A stretch of 64,000 nucleotides of DNA, taken from positions 1,550,001 through 1,614,000 of the forward strand of contig NZ_OZ032147.1 of NCBI RefSeq assembly GCF_964026435.1, written 5' to 3'. Shown piece after piece: positions 51,617-61,894 of the stretch (position 1 is its first letter; every line of letters begins with the position of its first letter). The notes under the pieces are model-generated. The model did no database searches, was not told the DNA's origin, and was given only the letters and a program-made list of their open reading frames with translations. The stretch is from Rickettsia endosymbiont of Gonocerus acuteangulatus (GTDB taxonomy: Bacteria > Pseudomonadota > Alphaproteobacteria > Rickettsiales > Rickettsiaceae). A program made the translations under genes and the position numbers.

Positions 51617-53947
51617 CTAAGGCTTCTTCGTCAATGCATGCTCTAGTACCTGATCAATATTTGAAACAGGGATAATTTCTAGGCTACTTCTTATATTCGG
51701 TGGTATGTCTTTCAAGTCTTTGACATTTTCTTCCGGAATTAGTACTGTCTTAATTCCTCCCCTACTTGCTGCTAGCAGCTTTTCCTTAAGACCACCAATC
51801 GGTAAAACATTGCCTCGTAAAGTAACCTCACCAGTCATAGCAACAGTGCGGCGTACCAGTATTCTAGTCATCAACGAAACAATGGTGGTAAACAAAGCAC
51901 AACCAGCAGAAGGACCATCTTTTGGAATAGCACCAGCAGGAACGTGGATATGAATATCAGAATCTTTATAATCTTCATATTTTAAGCCGAAATCAGCCGC
52001 TCTACTTCGAAAACAGCTATATGCAGCCATTGCTGATTCTTTCATTACATCACCAAGTTTTCCGGTAGTTTTGATTTCACCTTTTCCTGGGAATGATAAC
52101 GCTTCAATAGTTAAAAGCTCCCCACCTACTTCCGTATAAGCAAGCCCTGTAGTACTACCTATTTGATCCTTTTTTTCAGCAAGACCAAAATTATATTTTC
52201 TAGCACCTAAAAACTCTTCTAAATTACTGCTATCTATAGAAATATGCTTAATTTTTTTATCAGCTAAAATTTGCTTTAAAGCCTTTCTAGTTAATGCTCC
52301 TATTTCACGCTCTAATGACCTTACACCTGACTCTTTAGTATAATATCTAATTAAATCTAAAATAGCGTCATCGGAGATAGTAATCTCATCTTTCTTAATT
52401 TTATGCATCTTAAACTGCTTAGGAACTAAATAATTCTTAGCAATTTGAATTTTTTCCTCTTCTACATAACCTGAAATATCGATAATTTCCATTCTATCGA
52501 TTAAAGCTCTAGGTAAATTATAAGAGTTAGCAGTCGCAATAAATATTAAATTTGATAAATCATATTCCAATTCTAGATAATGATCGACAAAATGGCTATT
52601 TTGTTCAGGATCTAGTACCTCAAGTAATGCTGATGCAGGATCACCTCTAAAATCCGAACCCATTTTATCTATTTCATCAAGTAACATAACAGGGTTACTT
52701 GTCTTAACTTTCCTAAGCTGAGTAAGGATTTTACCAGGCATTGAGCCAAGATAAGTTTTTCTATGCCCTCTAATTTCAGCCTCATCTCGAACACCACCTA
52801 AAGCAAATTTGGTGTATTTTCTACCCATCCCTTCGGCAATAGATTTTATTAAAGATGTTTTACCAACCCCAGGAGGACCGATTAAGCATAATATAGGACC
52901 TCTAATTTTACTGGAACGCTGCAATACTGCTAAATACTCAATGATTCGCTCTTTAACTTTCTCTAAGCCAAAATGATCACGATTTAGGATTTTTTCAGCT
53001 TGGTTAATATCGATTTTACTATTATCATATTTACCCCAAGGCAGGCTAAGTAACGTCTCAAGGTAATTACGTGTTACTCCGGATTCTGCTGACATCTGGT
53101 TCATAGTACGAAGCTTTTTAAGTTCAGCTGCGGCTTTTTCTCTAGCTTCTTTTGATAGTTTTGCAGCTTTAATTTTTTTATCAAATTCAGCAAGATCTGA
53201 TTTATCTTCATCAAGCTCTTTCTGAATTGCTTTCATCTGCTCGTGCAAATAATAATCACGCTGGGTTTTTTCTATTTGTTTTTTTACCCTTTGCTGCAAA
53301 GCTTGTTCAGTTTCTGAATTAACTATATTTGATGTAAGAATGTTAATAATTGTACTGATACGCTTAAAAGGACTTGTTTCCTCAAGTAAGCGTTGTTTTT
53401 CTTCAAGAGAAGTAATTAGATGTGAGGCTAAAATATTTATAATATTTATAAAATTAGTAGTCTCACTTATTTCTTTATTTATAGTTTCAATAATTTCTGC
53501 ATTGATTTTTTTATCACTACCTGCATATTTAGCAAATAACTGCACAGCATTATCAACTAATGACCGCATATTATAAGCATCGAATATTTCTTCATCAGGA
53601 ATAATTTCATAATTTGCTTCAAATGCTTCATCACCTTTAATATTACTTATCTTTACTCTTGCTATCGCCTCCACTAAAATTTTTGCGGTAGTGTTAGGCA
53701 ATTTTACTATTTGAATAACCTTAGCAAGTATGCCAACATCATAAAGCTCGTTTTTATTTGGATTTTCTTGATCAAATTTTTTCTGCAATGTTACTAAAAT
53801 GTACTTGCTATTATCTTCTTCAGAAATTGTAGTATTAGAGAGAGCATGCAGGGATTTTTGCCTACCTACAAATACAGGAGCAATTACACCAGGAAATACT
53901 ACTATATCTCGCAGTGCCATTAATGGCAGTGATTTTTTATTCATCAA
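51617..53947 (-). CDS. lon: ATP-dependent Lon protease
   Basis: Lon degrades misfolded and regulatory proteins. The 776-residue protein has the N-terminal substrate domain (LPLMALRDIVVFPGVIAPVFVGR), a coiled-coil linker, the AAA+ module (Walker A GPPGVGKTSL, about 355; Walker B VMLLDEIDKM) and the C-terminal Ser-Lys protease domain (catalytic Ser in KDGPSAGCALF, about 680; Lys in GGLKEKLLAA, about 722). The length and motif order are those of LonA. Intact and alone on its strand. Confidence 0.97.
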   Translation of the reverse strand: MMNKKSLPLMALRDIVVFPGVIAPVFVGRQKSLHALSNTTISEEDNSKYILVTLQKKFDQENPNKNELYDVGILAKVIQIVKLPNTTAKILVEAIARVKISNIKGDEAFEANYEIIPDEEIFDAYNMRSLVDNAVQLFAKYAGSDKKINAEIIETINKEISETTNFINIINILASHLITSLEEKQRLLEETSPFKRISTIINILTSNIVNSETEQALQQRVKKQIEKTQRDYYLHEQMKAIQKELDEDKSDLAEFDKKIKAAKLSKEAREKAAAELKKLRTMNQMSAESGVTRNYLETLLSLPWGKYDNSKIDINQAEKILNRDHFGLEKVKERIIEYLAVLQRSSKIRGPILCLIGPPGVGKTSLIKSIAEGMGRKYTKFALGGVRDEAEIRGHRKTYLGSMPGKILTQLRKVKTSNPVMLLDEIDKMGSDFRGDPASALLEVLDPEQNSHFVDHYLELEYDLSNLIFIATANSYNLPRALIDRMEIIDISGYVEEEKIQIAKNYLVPKQFKMHKIKKDEITISDDAILDLIRYYTKESGVRSLEREIGALTRKALKQILADKKIKHISIDSSNLEEFLGARKYNFGLAEKKDQIGSTTGLAYTEVGGELLTIEALSFPGKGEIKTTGKLGDVMKESAMAAYSCFRSRAADFGLKYEDYKDSDIHIHVPAGAIPKDGPSAGCALFTTIVSLMTRILVRRTVAMTGEVTLRGNVLPIGGLKEKLLAASRGGIKTVLIPEENVKDLKDIPPNIRSSLEIIPVSNIDQVLEHALTKKP

Positions 53948-54023
53948 TTAAAACCTTTGAAATTTGACGGTTATTAATTATATAATATAGTATTAAGACG
54001 ATTTCAAGCTACCATTATTATTT

Positions 54024-55025
54024 ATGAATTTATTACTTCAAAATCCTAAAAATGTAGCAACTGCACATAACAGGATTAAACAATATCTGCATTTAACTCC
54101 TATGGTTCATTCCGAAAGCTTAAACGAGATGCTTGGGCATGAGGTTTTTTTTAAGGTTGAATCACTACAAAAAACTGGTGCATTTAAAGTAAGAGGAGTA
54201 TTAAATCATTTGTTAGAATTAAAAGAACAAGGAAAGCTACCTGAAAAAATAGTTGGTTATAGCACAGGTAATCATGGAATCGGACTTGCTTATGCCGATA
54301 AAATACTTGGTATTAAAGCAAGAATTTATTTGCCGTTAAATACTTCTCGTGTAAAACAGCAAGCAGTGATTCATTATGGTGGGGAAGTTATATATACCGA
54401 TACTCGGCAAGAGGCAGAAGAAAAAGCAAAGCTAGATGAAATGCAAGGCTTTTACTATATGCATCCATCGGATAGCGATTCTACGATAGCGGGAGCAGGT
54501 ACGTTATGTTATGAGGCTTTACAACAATTAGGGTTTAGCCCTGATGCTATTTTTGCCTCTTGCGGTGGTGGCGGACTGATCTCAGGCTCTTACCTTGCAA
54601 AAGAATTAATATCACCAACTAGTTTGTTGATAGGTTCAGAACCGCTATCAGCTAATGATGCTTATTTATCAGTTAAGAATAATGATATATTTAGGTTTAA
54701 GGATTCACCTAGTACCATTGCAGATGGTCTTAAAACTCTTAGTGTTTCGGCTCGTACTTTTGAGTATTTAAAAAAACTTGATCATTTTTATTTAGCAGAT
54801 GAATATGAAATATATTATTGGACTGCTTGGCTTACTCATTTACTTAAAGTAATATGTGAGCCGTCAAGTAGTATAAATATGGTTTCGGTAGTAAATTGGC
54901 TAAAAACACAAACAACTCCTAAAAAGCTGCTTGTGCTAATATCAGGAGGCAATATCGACCCTATCCTTTATAATGAGTTGTGGAAAGAAGAATATTTAAC
55001 CATGCCGCCTAACATATCTGCTTAA
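54024..55025 (+). CDS. Threonine/serine dehydratase-like PLP enzyme
   Basis: The 333-residue fold-type II PLP enzyme has the PLP-binding Lys in SLQKTGAFKVRG (K55) and the phosphate-binding loop SCGGGGLISGSYLA (about 178). The asparagine loop STGNHGIGLAYA is in place. These fit threonine dehydratase, serine racemase and related deaminases. There is no C-terminal ACT domain, so feedback regulation by isoleucine is not expected. The exact substrate cannot be fixed. It is divergent from lon. Confidence 0.85.
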   Translation: MNLLLQNPKNVATAHNRIKQYLHLTPMVHSESLNEMLGHEVFFKVESLQKTGAFKVRGVLNHLLELKEQGKLPEKIVGYSTGNHGIGLAYADKILGIKARIYLPLNTSRVKQQAVIHYGGEVIYTDTRQEAEEKAKLDEMQGFYYMHPSDSDSTIAGAGTLCYEALQQLGFSPDAIFASCGGGGLISGSYLAKELISPTSLLIGSEPLSANDAYLSVKNNDIFRFKDSPSTIADGLKTLSVSARTFEYLKKLDHFYLADEYEIYYWTAWLTHLLKVICEPSSSINMVSVVNWLKTQTTPKKLLVLISGGNIDPILYNELWKEEYLTMPPNISA

Positions 55026-55336
55026 AAATTTATTCATACAGTTTTTCCTGAGAACTAAAGCAAATAAAAAAGCAAAAATTTTAGAAATTTCATATAAAAA
55101 TGCGAAAATCCATCCTACCATCATAGCTTCACTTTTATCTACAGAATCATCTATCTCTAGCAGATATTTTTTGAATGCATCTGAATCTTTGAATTGCCTA
55201 AGATCAATTTGAAACATTGAATCAAATTGATCAGGATTTTTTTAGCATTTTCTAATTGCTTATTCTGCTCTAACGAAACAAATTCTTCATATCGCTTATA
55301 TGCGTCATTTTCTACACTTCCTCCGCCAATAGACAT
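54996..55336 (-). pseudogene. Small membrane-anchored protein, frameshifted at an A7 run
   Basis: The start at 55336 (MSIGGGSVENDAYKRYEEFVSLEQN...) reaches an A7 run near 55238, after which the frame is wrong. One base back restores NPDQFDSMFQIDLRQFKDSDAFKKYLL...MVGWIFAFLYEISKIFAFLFALV. The product is about 110 residues with one C-terminal transmembrane segment. It converges with and overlaps the dehydratase 3' end by 30 bp. No family is recognised. A programmed slip is possible but unproven. Confidence 0.45.
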
Positions 55337-55563
55337 AACAAAAATGTTAAAAATGTGACCGCATGATACAAAATTATTAGATATTTATTTTTAATAAAAT
55401 GTCTTATTGTTAATATGATTAAAAATGTATAGATTGATATTAAAAATAACTCATAATTCGATTGCAAGAAATTGAACATAACTATGCTTTTTTGATTTCA
55501 TAACCTTAAAATATAATTTTTATCTTTTACAAGCAATTAATTTTAATTAATTATTATTCTATC

Positions 55564-57078
55564 ATGAATTTTGATTATACTCGTTTACAAGGCAATAATT
55601 TATCCTTAGCTTGGTTTAAGCTTGGGATAATATCTTTAGGGTTTGCCGGTTTATATTCAGTTGTTTTAGTAATGCTTCGCACACCGCAACTTGCTAGCTT
55701 TTTCCCCAATCCTCATATTTTTAAATCTGCCTTGATTATTCACGTTGATTTATCGGTATTGATTTGGCTGCTGTCGATTACGGCAAGTGTTTGGTCTTTG
55801 TCATTCTCGCAACCCTCTATGTCATTCCCGCGAAAGCGGGAATCCAGTATATTTTTTCTAGATTCCCGCTTTCGCGGGAATGACATAATGTGTAAACTCT
55901 CTTTCCTTGCCACCCTCCTTATAGCTATCTCACCAATAGCTGGGCATAATCCGGTTATGAATAATTATATACCAATGCTTGAGAATATAATATTTGTCTT
56001 AGGTCTTAGCTTATTCGGTATTACTTTACTTCTATACGCTATAAATATTCTATATTTATTTGATTGGGCAAACTGGAGTGGTTTAATTAATTTCACTATT
56101 CTATCGACTATAATAATGTTCATATTAACTTGGGTTTGTTTTTGGTGTTCTTATGGTGATTTACAAAATGTTATCCAAATCATTCCTATCGAGATAGAAT
56201 TTTATTATGAGCTACTTTTTTGGAGTGGCGGTCATTTATTGCAATTTATTTATACTCAAATAGCAATGTTTATTTGGGGTATGTTATTTGAAAAGTTAAT
56301 AGGCAAAGAATCAAAATTCCAAAAATTCTATCTATTTTTGTTATATTTAAACTTTGTTTTCAGCACTCTTATTATCTGGGGGCATATCTCTTATGATATT
56401 ATCGATGGCAACTTTAAAGAATTTTATACCAACCATATGAAATATTTAGGCGGAATAGCACCTATATTATGTATTGGAGGAATAGGGCTTGAGTGGGTAT
56501 GTCATTCCCGCGAAAGCGGGAATCCAGAAAAAAAAATCTACTGGATTCCTGCTTCCGCAGGAATGACGGCCTCTATAATCAAATCCACCCTACTCTGCTC
56601 CATTACCCTATTCCTACTTGGTGGTTTAATAGCCATGAATATATCAGGCATAAATGTAGTAATCCCTGCACATTATCATGGCTCTATTGTGGGAATAAGC
56701 ATTGCTTGTATGGGGTATTGTTATTTGGGTATTAGTGTCATTCCTGCGAAAGCAGGAATCCATAAAATTGTAAAAAAGAAAAGTTTTTTAAAAACTTTTC
56801 TGGATTCCCGCCTCCGCGGGAATGACATAAAAAATATGATGACAACCGCACTCTACCACCTCACATTCGGGCAAATCTTGCATATACTCGGGCTTGCTTT
56901 TGCTGGTGGTTATGGCGTTATGCGTAAAGATCCTAATACTGTAATGCCGTTATCTGCTAAGCTACTAATGGGTATGATGGGCGGCGGCGGGCTTATTGCT
57001 ATAATGGCTGGCTTGATGTTTGTTTATATTTGTGGTAAAACAATCTTTTTGAAAAATAAACAAAATTATGACGATTAA
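55564..57078 (+). CDS. Cytochrome oxidase subunit I-like membrane protein with three palindromic inserts
   Basis: The 504-residue polytopic protein has about 12 membrane helices and resembles the heme-copper oxidase subunit I superfamily. Candidate His ligands are in [36 protein letters not shown] and [10 protein letters not shown]. Three palindromic repeats are inserted in frame and encode extra segments (about residues 86-109, 312-335 and 392-422). The insert-free protein would be about 425 residues. It overlaps folE by 11 bp. Whether it binds heme or copper is not established from sequence. Confidence 0.7.
55818..55887 (+). repeat. In-frame palindromic insert 1
   Basis: tatgtcattcccgcgaaagc and its inverse form a near-perfect stem of 27 bp around a 16-base loop. 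It encodes [19 protein letters not shown] and a few more residues, with no stop. Confidence 0.88.
56498..56567 (+). repeat. In-frame palindromic insert 2
   Basis: Same repeat as insert 1 but read in another frame: [20 protein letters not shown]. The right arm has drifted (gcttccgcaggaatgac). Confidence 0.87.
56737..56828 (+). repeat. In-frame palindromic insert 3
   Basis: Same repeat family in a third frame arrangement: [12 protein letters not shown]...[10 protein letters not shown]. The centre holds a second small hairpin (aaaagttttttaaaaactttt). Confidence 0.86.
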
Positions 57079-57646
57079 AAAACCGACAAAAGAAGAAGCA
57101 AAAGAGGCAGTCAGAACATTACTAAGATTTATCGGTGAGGATCCTAATCGTGAAGGATTATTTAAAACTCCGGATAGAGTAATCAAAAGTTATGAAGAAA
57201 TATTTTCAGGATATGGTAAAAATATTGAGGAAATATTAGAAACAAAATTTAGTGATACTGGTAATTTTCAAGATTTTATCTCATTAGAGGGCATAAAATT
57301 TACCTCTTTTTGTGAACATCATATGTTACCTTTTAGCGGTACAGTACATATAGCTTATATTCCAGATAATTGTATTGTTGGCATAAGTAAGCTTGCTAGA
57401 ATAGTAAATGCTTTTGCTAAAAGATTGCAAATTCAAGAAAAAATGACAGTACAAATAGCTGAAAGCGTACAGGAAAATTTAAAGCCACTTGGTGTTGCAG
57501 TTAAAATATCAGCTTTACATAGCTGTATGTCAATGCGTGGTGTAATGCAAGATAACAGCATCATGAACACTATGCATTATACCGGTATATTTGCCGAACA
57601 GCAAAAATATCGTCATGAATTCCTCAACCTTACTTCAAAAAAATAA
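57068..57646 (+). CDS. folE: GTP cyclohydrolase I
   Basis: Converts GTP to 7,8-dihydroneopterin triphosphate, the first step of folate synthesis. The 192-residue protein has zinc ligands Cys82 and His85 (in FCEHHMLPF) and Cys153 (in HSCMSMRG), plus GISKLARIV and [12 protein letters not shown]. Normal length. It overlaps the upstream membrane gene by 11 bp and is followed by proS after 1 bp, so the three probably share a transcript. Confidence 0.95.
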
Positions 57647-57647
57647 T

Positions 57648-58943
57648 ATGCTATTATCCAAATATTTCTTACCTGTTTTAAAGGAAGACCCAAGTGAAGC
57701 CCAAATAACTTCTCATAAGCTCATGCTTAGAAGCGGAATGATTAGGCAGCAAGCCGCAGGTATTTATAGCTGGCTTCCACTCGGTTTAAAGGTGCTTAAA
57801 AATATCGAGAATATTGTACGTCAAAATATGAATAAGGCAGGTTGCTTAGAAGTCTTAATGCCTTGCATTCAACCGGCTCATTTATGGGTAGAATCTGGAC
57901 GCTTTGACAATTACGGCAAAGAGATGCTAAAATTTCAAGATCGTCATGATAATACTTTGTTATTTGGTCCAACTAACGAAGATATGGTTACGGATATTTT
58001 CCGTAATAATATTAAATCATATAGGGATTTACCAAAGAATCTTTATCATATTCAATGGAAGTTTCGTGATGAAATTAGACCACGCTTTGGTGTTATGAGA
58101 TGTCGAGAATTTCTCATGAAAGATGCTTATTCTTTTGATATTGATGAAGAAAGTGCAGTTAAGACTTACAATCAAATGTATAAGGCTTATATTAATACTT
58201 TCAGAGATTTAGGCGTGTTCGCTATTCCGGTTATTGCCGATAATGGTCCGATAGGCGGGAATTTAAGCCATGAGTTTCATATTATTGCCGAAACCGGTGA
58301 AAGCACTATTTATTATGATAAAAGATTTAAGACGCTAAAAGATAATATAGATATTGAAGAAATAAAAAGCTGGTATGCAGCAGCTGAAGAAAAGCATGAT
58401 GCAAGCAAGCTGTCTTCTGATAAAGAAATAGCTAGTAGCAAAGGTATAGAAGTTGGGCATATTTTTTACCTTGGAACAAAATATTCAGTACAAATGAATG
58501 CTCTTCTCAATGATGAACATGGCAAATTAACTCCGGTAGAGATGAGTTCATACGGCATAGGTATCTCAAGGCTAGTTGCAGCTATCATAGAAGCAAATAG
58601 TGATGCAAAAGGTATTATATGGTCTGCCGCTGTTGCACCTTTTAAAATTTCATTAATCAACTTAAATATCCATGATAGCAAATGCACAGAACTTGCAGAA
58701 AGAATATATAATGAGCTACTTGCTCAAAATATTGAAGTGTTATACGATGATACTGACGCAAGATCTGGTAGTAAGTTTGCCACGCACGATCTGATCGGCT
58801 CACTTTACCAAATTATAATCGGTCCTAAAAAAGCTGTAAATAATATTGTCGAACTTAAAAACCGCAAAAGTGGCGAAATAGAAGATATTGATTTAAATAA
58901 AAGAGCTTTAAACTCATACTTAACTTTTTTAACTCTTAAATAA
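57648..58943 (+). CDS. proS: Prolyl-tRNA synthetase (short form)
   Basis: Class II synthetase that charges tRNA-Pro. Motif 2 ([27 protein letters not shown]) and motif 3 ([17 protein letters not shown]) are clear; motif 1 lies in ...[12 protein letters not shown]. The ATG at 57648 ([15 protein letters not shown]) is the right start: the longer frame from 57591 overlaps folE. At 431 residues it lacks the inserted editing domain of the long bacterial form, as in other alphaproteobacteria and mitochondria. C-terminal anticodon domain is present. Confidence 0.95.
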   Translation: MLLSKYFLPVLKEDPSEAQITSHKLMLRSGMIRQQAAGIYSWLPLGLKVLKNIENIVRQNMNKAGCLEVLMPCIQPAHLWVESGRFDNYGKEMLKFQDRHDNTLLFGPTNEDMVTDIFRNNIKSYRDLPKNLYHIQWKFRDEIRPRFGVMRCREFLMKDAYSFDIDEESAVKTYNQMYKAYINTFRDLGVFAIPVIADNGPIGGNLSHEFHIIAETGESTIYYDKRFKTLKDNIDIEEIKSWYAAAEEKHDASKLSSDKEIASSKGIEVGHIFYLGTKYSVQMNALLNDEHGKLTPVEMSSYGIGISRLVAAIIEANSDAKGIIWSAAVAPFKISLINLNIHDSKCTELAERIYNELLAQNIEVLYDDTDARSGSKFATHDLIGSLYQIIIGPKKAVNNIVELKNRKSGEIEDIDLNKRALNSYLTFLTLK

Positions 58944-58952
58944 AATTCTTTA

Positions 58953-58983
58953 TTGACTTTTATATAAAACAGTATAACTTTTT
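58953..58983 (+). promoter_or_regulatory. Upstream element of ProP copy 3, separated from its gene by IS-A
   Basis: The stretch ttgacttttatataaaacag followed by tataactt matches the element at 16538. IS-A at 58989-60098 now lies between it and the gene start at 60122. Confidence 0.45.
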
Positions 58984-58988
58984 TACAA

Positions 58989-60098
58989 CAAAACTTACGC
59001 TATGTTTGGTTCTAAATATCGTAAAGATGGAGAACGCAGCTGTTGTTGCATATAGTCATCTAAAAGCCCTAACTTTATTTGGTAAACCGTTTTACCGATT
59101 GTATTTGCAGTCCTTTTGAGAAATGCCCAAACTAAAAATGCCCAACTAATATGATTACGTTGAATACGCTGTTTCCTGCATTGACAACGTTCTATCCCAG
59201 TAAGTTGCTTAATTTCTCTGTGCATGCTCTCAATTACCCATCGAAAGCCACACTCATCTTGTGCAGCTTTAGAAGATTTGTGAGTTTTGTTATTGGTAAC
59301 AACATACTCAACTCTGTTGGTAGGAACAGTAAATTTAAACAAATTAACATGCTTATTTTTAGCAAAGCCTTTTATATGAATCTCTACTCCATGCCTGATC
59401 TCTTCATCTGAAAATGTCAACTCTTTTACAGCTTTATAAGGTTTAGAATCGTGCGTTTTACTAACGTTTCTATTGGCTTTAATAGGGGCATAATAATATT
59501 TCCCCAGAGAGTCAACATGTTGCATAATTTTGTGTGTAGAATACCATGTGTCAAAAAGTACTGTTTGAAAAGGAATCTTCTTGCTATAAACAGCATTATT
59601 TAACATGTTTAATAGGTGTTCTAGTTTTGTTGCTCCATCATGATCAGGTGCAAAAATTCGATAATCTATTACCCAAAACTTATTAATATCAGGGTTATAA
59701 TATACCAGACTCACTATTCCTATACCTTTAGTAACTCTACCTGTAGCTCCACTGTACTGCGATCTTGCAATTTCTATTTGCTTCGTATTCCTTTTATTTA
59801 AAACCGTATCATCAAATATTGTATATCCATTAGATGAAAAAATAACATCATTCTTGATGTGTTCCCATAACAAAGAAGGTGTATATTTTTCATTCCTTAA
59901 AAATCTATTAATAACATCATGACTACATTTCTTTGCATGTTCAGCGTAGTAGGTTAAACTATAATTCTTTTGGCTAACTATTAAAAATTGACAATAATCT
60001 GTCCTATTAATTGGTATTGCTTGCAACTTTATCCTCTTTGACATGTTTAATTATTTTTACAATAATTTATCACTTTTTTACTCATAGCGTAAGTTTTG
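58989..60098 (-). mobile_element. IS-A (IS701-like), complete copy
   Basis: 1110-bp copy with 4-bp duplication acaa (58985-58988 and 60099-60102). Intact transposase. Inserted in the 5' leader of the third ProP gene. Confidence 0.94.
58995..60044 (-). CDS. IS-A transposase, intact
   Basis: 349-residue DDE transposase, full length, with FDDTVLNK, LFDTWYST and WVIESMHREIKQ. Differs from the 740-1789 copy by a few residues (for example GIGIV for GIGVV). Confidence 0.94.
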   Translation of the reverse strand: MSKRIKLQAIPINRTDYCQFLIVSQKNYSLTYYAEHAKKCSHDVINRFLRNEKYTPSLLWEHIKNDVIFSSNGYTIFDDTVLNKRNTKQIEIARSQYSGATGRVTKGIGIVSLVYYNPDINKFWVIDYRIFAPDHDGATKLEHLLNMLNNAVYSKKIPFQTVLFDTWYSTHKIMQHVDSLGKYYYAPIKANRNVSKTHDSKPYKAVKELTFSDEEIRHGVEIHIKGFAKNKHVNLFKFTVPTNRVEYVVTNNKTHKSSKAAQDECGFRWVIESMHREIKQLTGIERCQCRKQRIQRNHISWAFLVWAFLKRTANTIGKTVYQIKLGLLDDYMQQQLRSPSLRYLEPNIA

Positions 60099-60121
60099 AC
60101 AATTTATTTTGTAGGAAAATT

Positions 60122-61098
60122 ATGCTGGGTTACGTAAAAGAACAAACAACTTTGACCAGAGAGCAAAAAGAAGCTGCTGGTATTTTATCTACTGCCACCT
60201 TTTTAGAATATTTTGACTTAATGCTATATGTTCATTTAGCAGTATTATTAAATGAACTATTTTTCCCTAAATATGAGCCTAGTGTTACTTCTCTTCTATC
60301 TGCTTTTACTTTTTGCTCTACCTTTATATTTAGACCATTAGGAGCATATATCTTCGGAAGAATTGGTGATAAATTAGGTAGAAAGTCCACTGTTATTATG
60401 ACAACTACCTTAATGGCTTTATCATGTATAGTGATGGCTAATGCTCCTAACTTACGAGCAAATAGGTTATTTTGCTGCTGTATTAATCACAGTTTGCCGT
60501 GCAGTCCAAGGTATGGCATCCGTAGGCGAGATCAGATGAAGAGATCAGGCATGGAATAGAGATTCATATAAAAGGCTTTGCTAAAAATAAGCATGTTAAT
60601 TTGTTTAAATTTACTGTTTCTACCAACAGAGTTGAGTATGTTGTTACCAATAACAAAACTCACAAATCTTCTAAAGCTGCACAAGATGAGTGTGGCTTTC
60701 GATGGGTAATTGAGAGCATGCACAGAGAAATTAAGCAACTTACTGGGATAGAACGTTGTCAATGCAGGAAACAGCGTCTTCAACGTAATCATATTAGTTG
60801 GGCATTTCTCAAAAGGACTGCAAATACAATCGGTAAAACGGTTTACCAAATAAAGTTAGGGCTTTTAGATGACTACATGCAACAACAGCTGCGTTCTCCA
60901 TCTTTACGATATTTAGAACCAAACATAGCGTAAGTTTTGTTATATTTATTTTATCTTCCCCATATCTTTTAGGAAATGTGACTACACCTATACAACTTCT
61001 TTTAATTCAAATATGCATAATATCATACTCTTTTGATACTGTTCCGGCGGTTTCTATATTCTTTAGACATTTTCCAGTTTTTACACGTTTTACCTATA
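60122..61098 (+). pseudogene. proP: ProP-like MFS transporter, copy 3, replaced in part by IS-A and cut by IS-F
   Basis: The N-terminus MLGYVKEQTTLTREQKEAAGILS...FRPLGAYIFGRIGDKLGRKSTVIM is intact to about residue 110. A frameshift near 60450 follows, then YFAAVLITVCRAVQGMASVGE, where a partial IS-A (60532-60939) replaces the middle. ProP-like sequence returns at 60940-61098 (FDTVPAVSIFFRHFPVFTRF) before IS-F. All three ProP copies in the window are therefore non-functional. Confidence 0.83.
60532..60939 (+). mobile_element. IS-A (IS701-like), partial copy
   Basis: Right-hand third of IS-A from the codons SDEEIRHG to the right terminal repeat. A 12-bp deletion (loss of LVWA-like codons in ISWAF) and one stop (GME*) mark decay. 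Confidence 0.88.
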
Positions 61099-61670
61099 TA
61101 GCTTAATGCGATAAGGTAGTGATTTTTTAAGAGCATAGTAAACAGCATCAAAAAAGTGCTCAAAATTAGAAATAGTTTTTCTTATTTCATTCTTGATTTT
61201 AAACCAGTAATGCTCAATAGGATTTAAGTCAGGAGAGTAAGTTGGTAAAAATAAAATACTGCAACCAACAGATTCAATTAACTTTTTCACTTTTGTACTT
61301 TTATGAAAATTAATATTATCCATTACTACTATCTGACCAGCCTTTAATTCCTTGATCAATATCTCTTGTACATAAGTTTCAAAAATGTCCTTATTACATG
61401 TCCCATCAAATATTATTGGGGCAATAATATCTTTGACACACAGCCCAGCAATCATACTAATCCGTGATTTATGTTGATAGACCTTTTCACCATAACATCT
61501 TTGACCGATAATGCTCCACCCGTGTTCTCTACAGCTATTATCTTCTATCCCAGACTCATCGATAAATACTAAATCTTGTTTATCTATAGTTTTTAGTTTC
61601 AATATAAACTCATTCCTTAGACCAATATCCCTTTTGGGATGAAGAAAAGTTTTTTTTATAACTATAACCT
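61090..61670 (-). pseudogene. IS630-family transposase (IS-F), 5' part lost
   Basis: The catalytic half ([32 protein letters not shown]) is intact, and the A8 frameshift site is preserved. The HTH half is cut by the MITE and IS-A insertions. The stop codon again lies in flanking DNA. Confidence 0.88.
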
Positions 61671-61754
61671 AATTTATTAAGCAATCTTGATATCGTACTT
61701 GCAGATACTTTTTGACTCCAGTTATTAGCTAGCTCCATGGTGGTTTTATCAAAA
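61090..61754 (-). mobile_element. IS-F (IS630 family, second type), truncated copy
   Basis: The left end is at 61099 with TA at 61097-61098; the transposase stop lies just outside. A MITE (61755-61880) is inserted, 14 more bp of IS-F follow, then IS-A. The rest of IS-F is missing. Confidence 0.9.
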
Positions 61755-61880
61755 CAAAACTTACGCTATGTTATAGCAAATATGCTAAAAACCCTTACTA
61801 CAAAGCTATGTTTTTACAGTGCATCACTTTATAATATCCTTTAATTTATAGGAATTATATCAAACATAGCGTAAGTTTTG
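61755..61880. mobile_element. MITE related to IS-A, subfamily 2, inserted in IS-F
   Basis: 126 bp, identical to 51181-51306, flanked by aaaa on both sides (61751-61754 and 61881-61884). Confidence 0.87.
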
Positions 61881-61894
61881 AAAATTTAATTCTA

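Noticed and set aside
57591-57647. Upstream start for proS
   Set aside because: The extension overlaps folE and does not match the synthetase N-terminus; ATG at 57648 fits the family.
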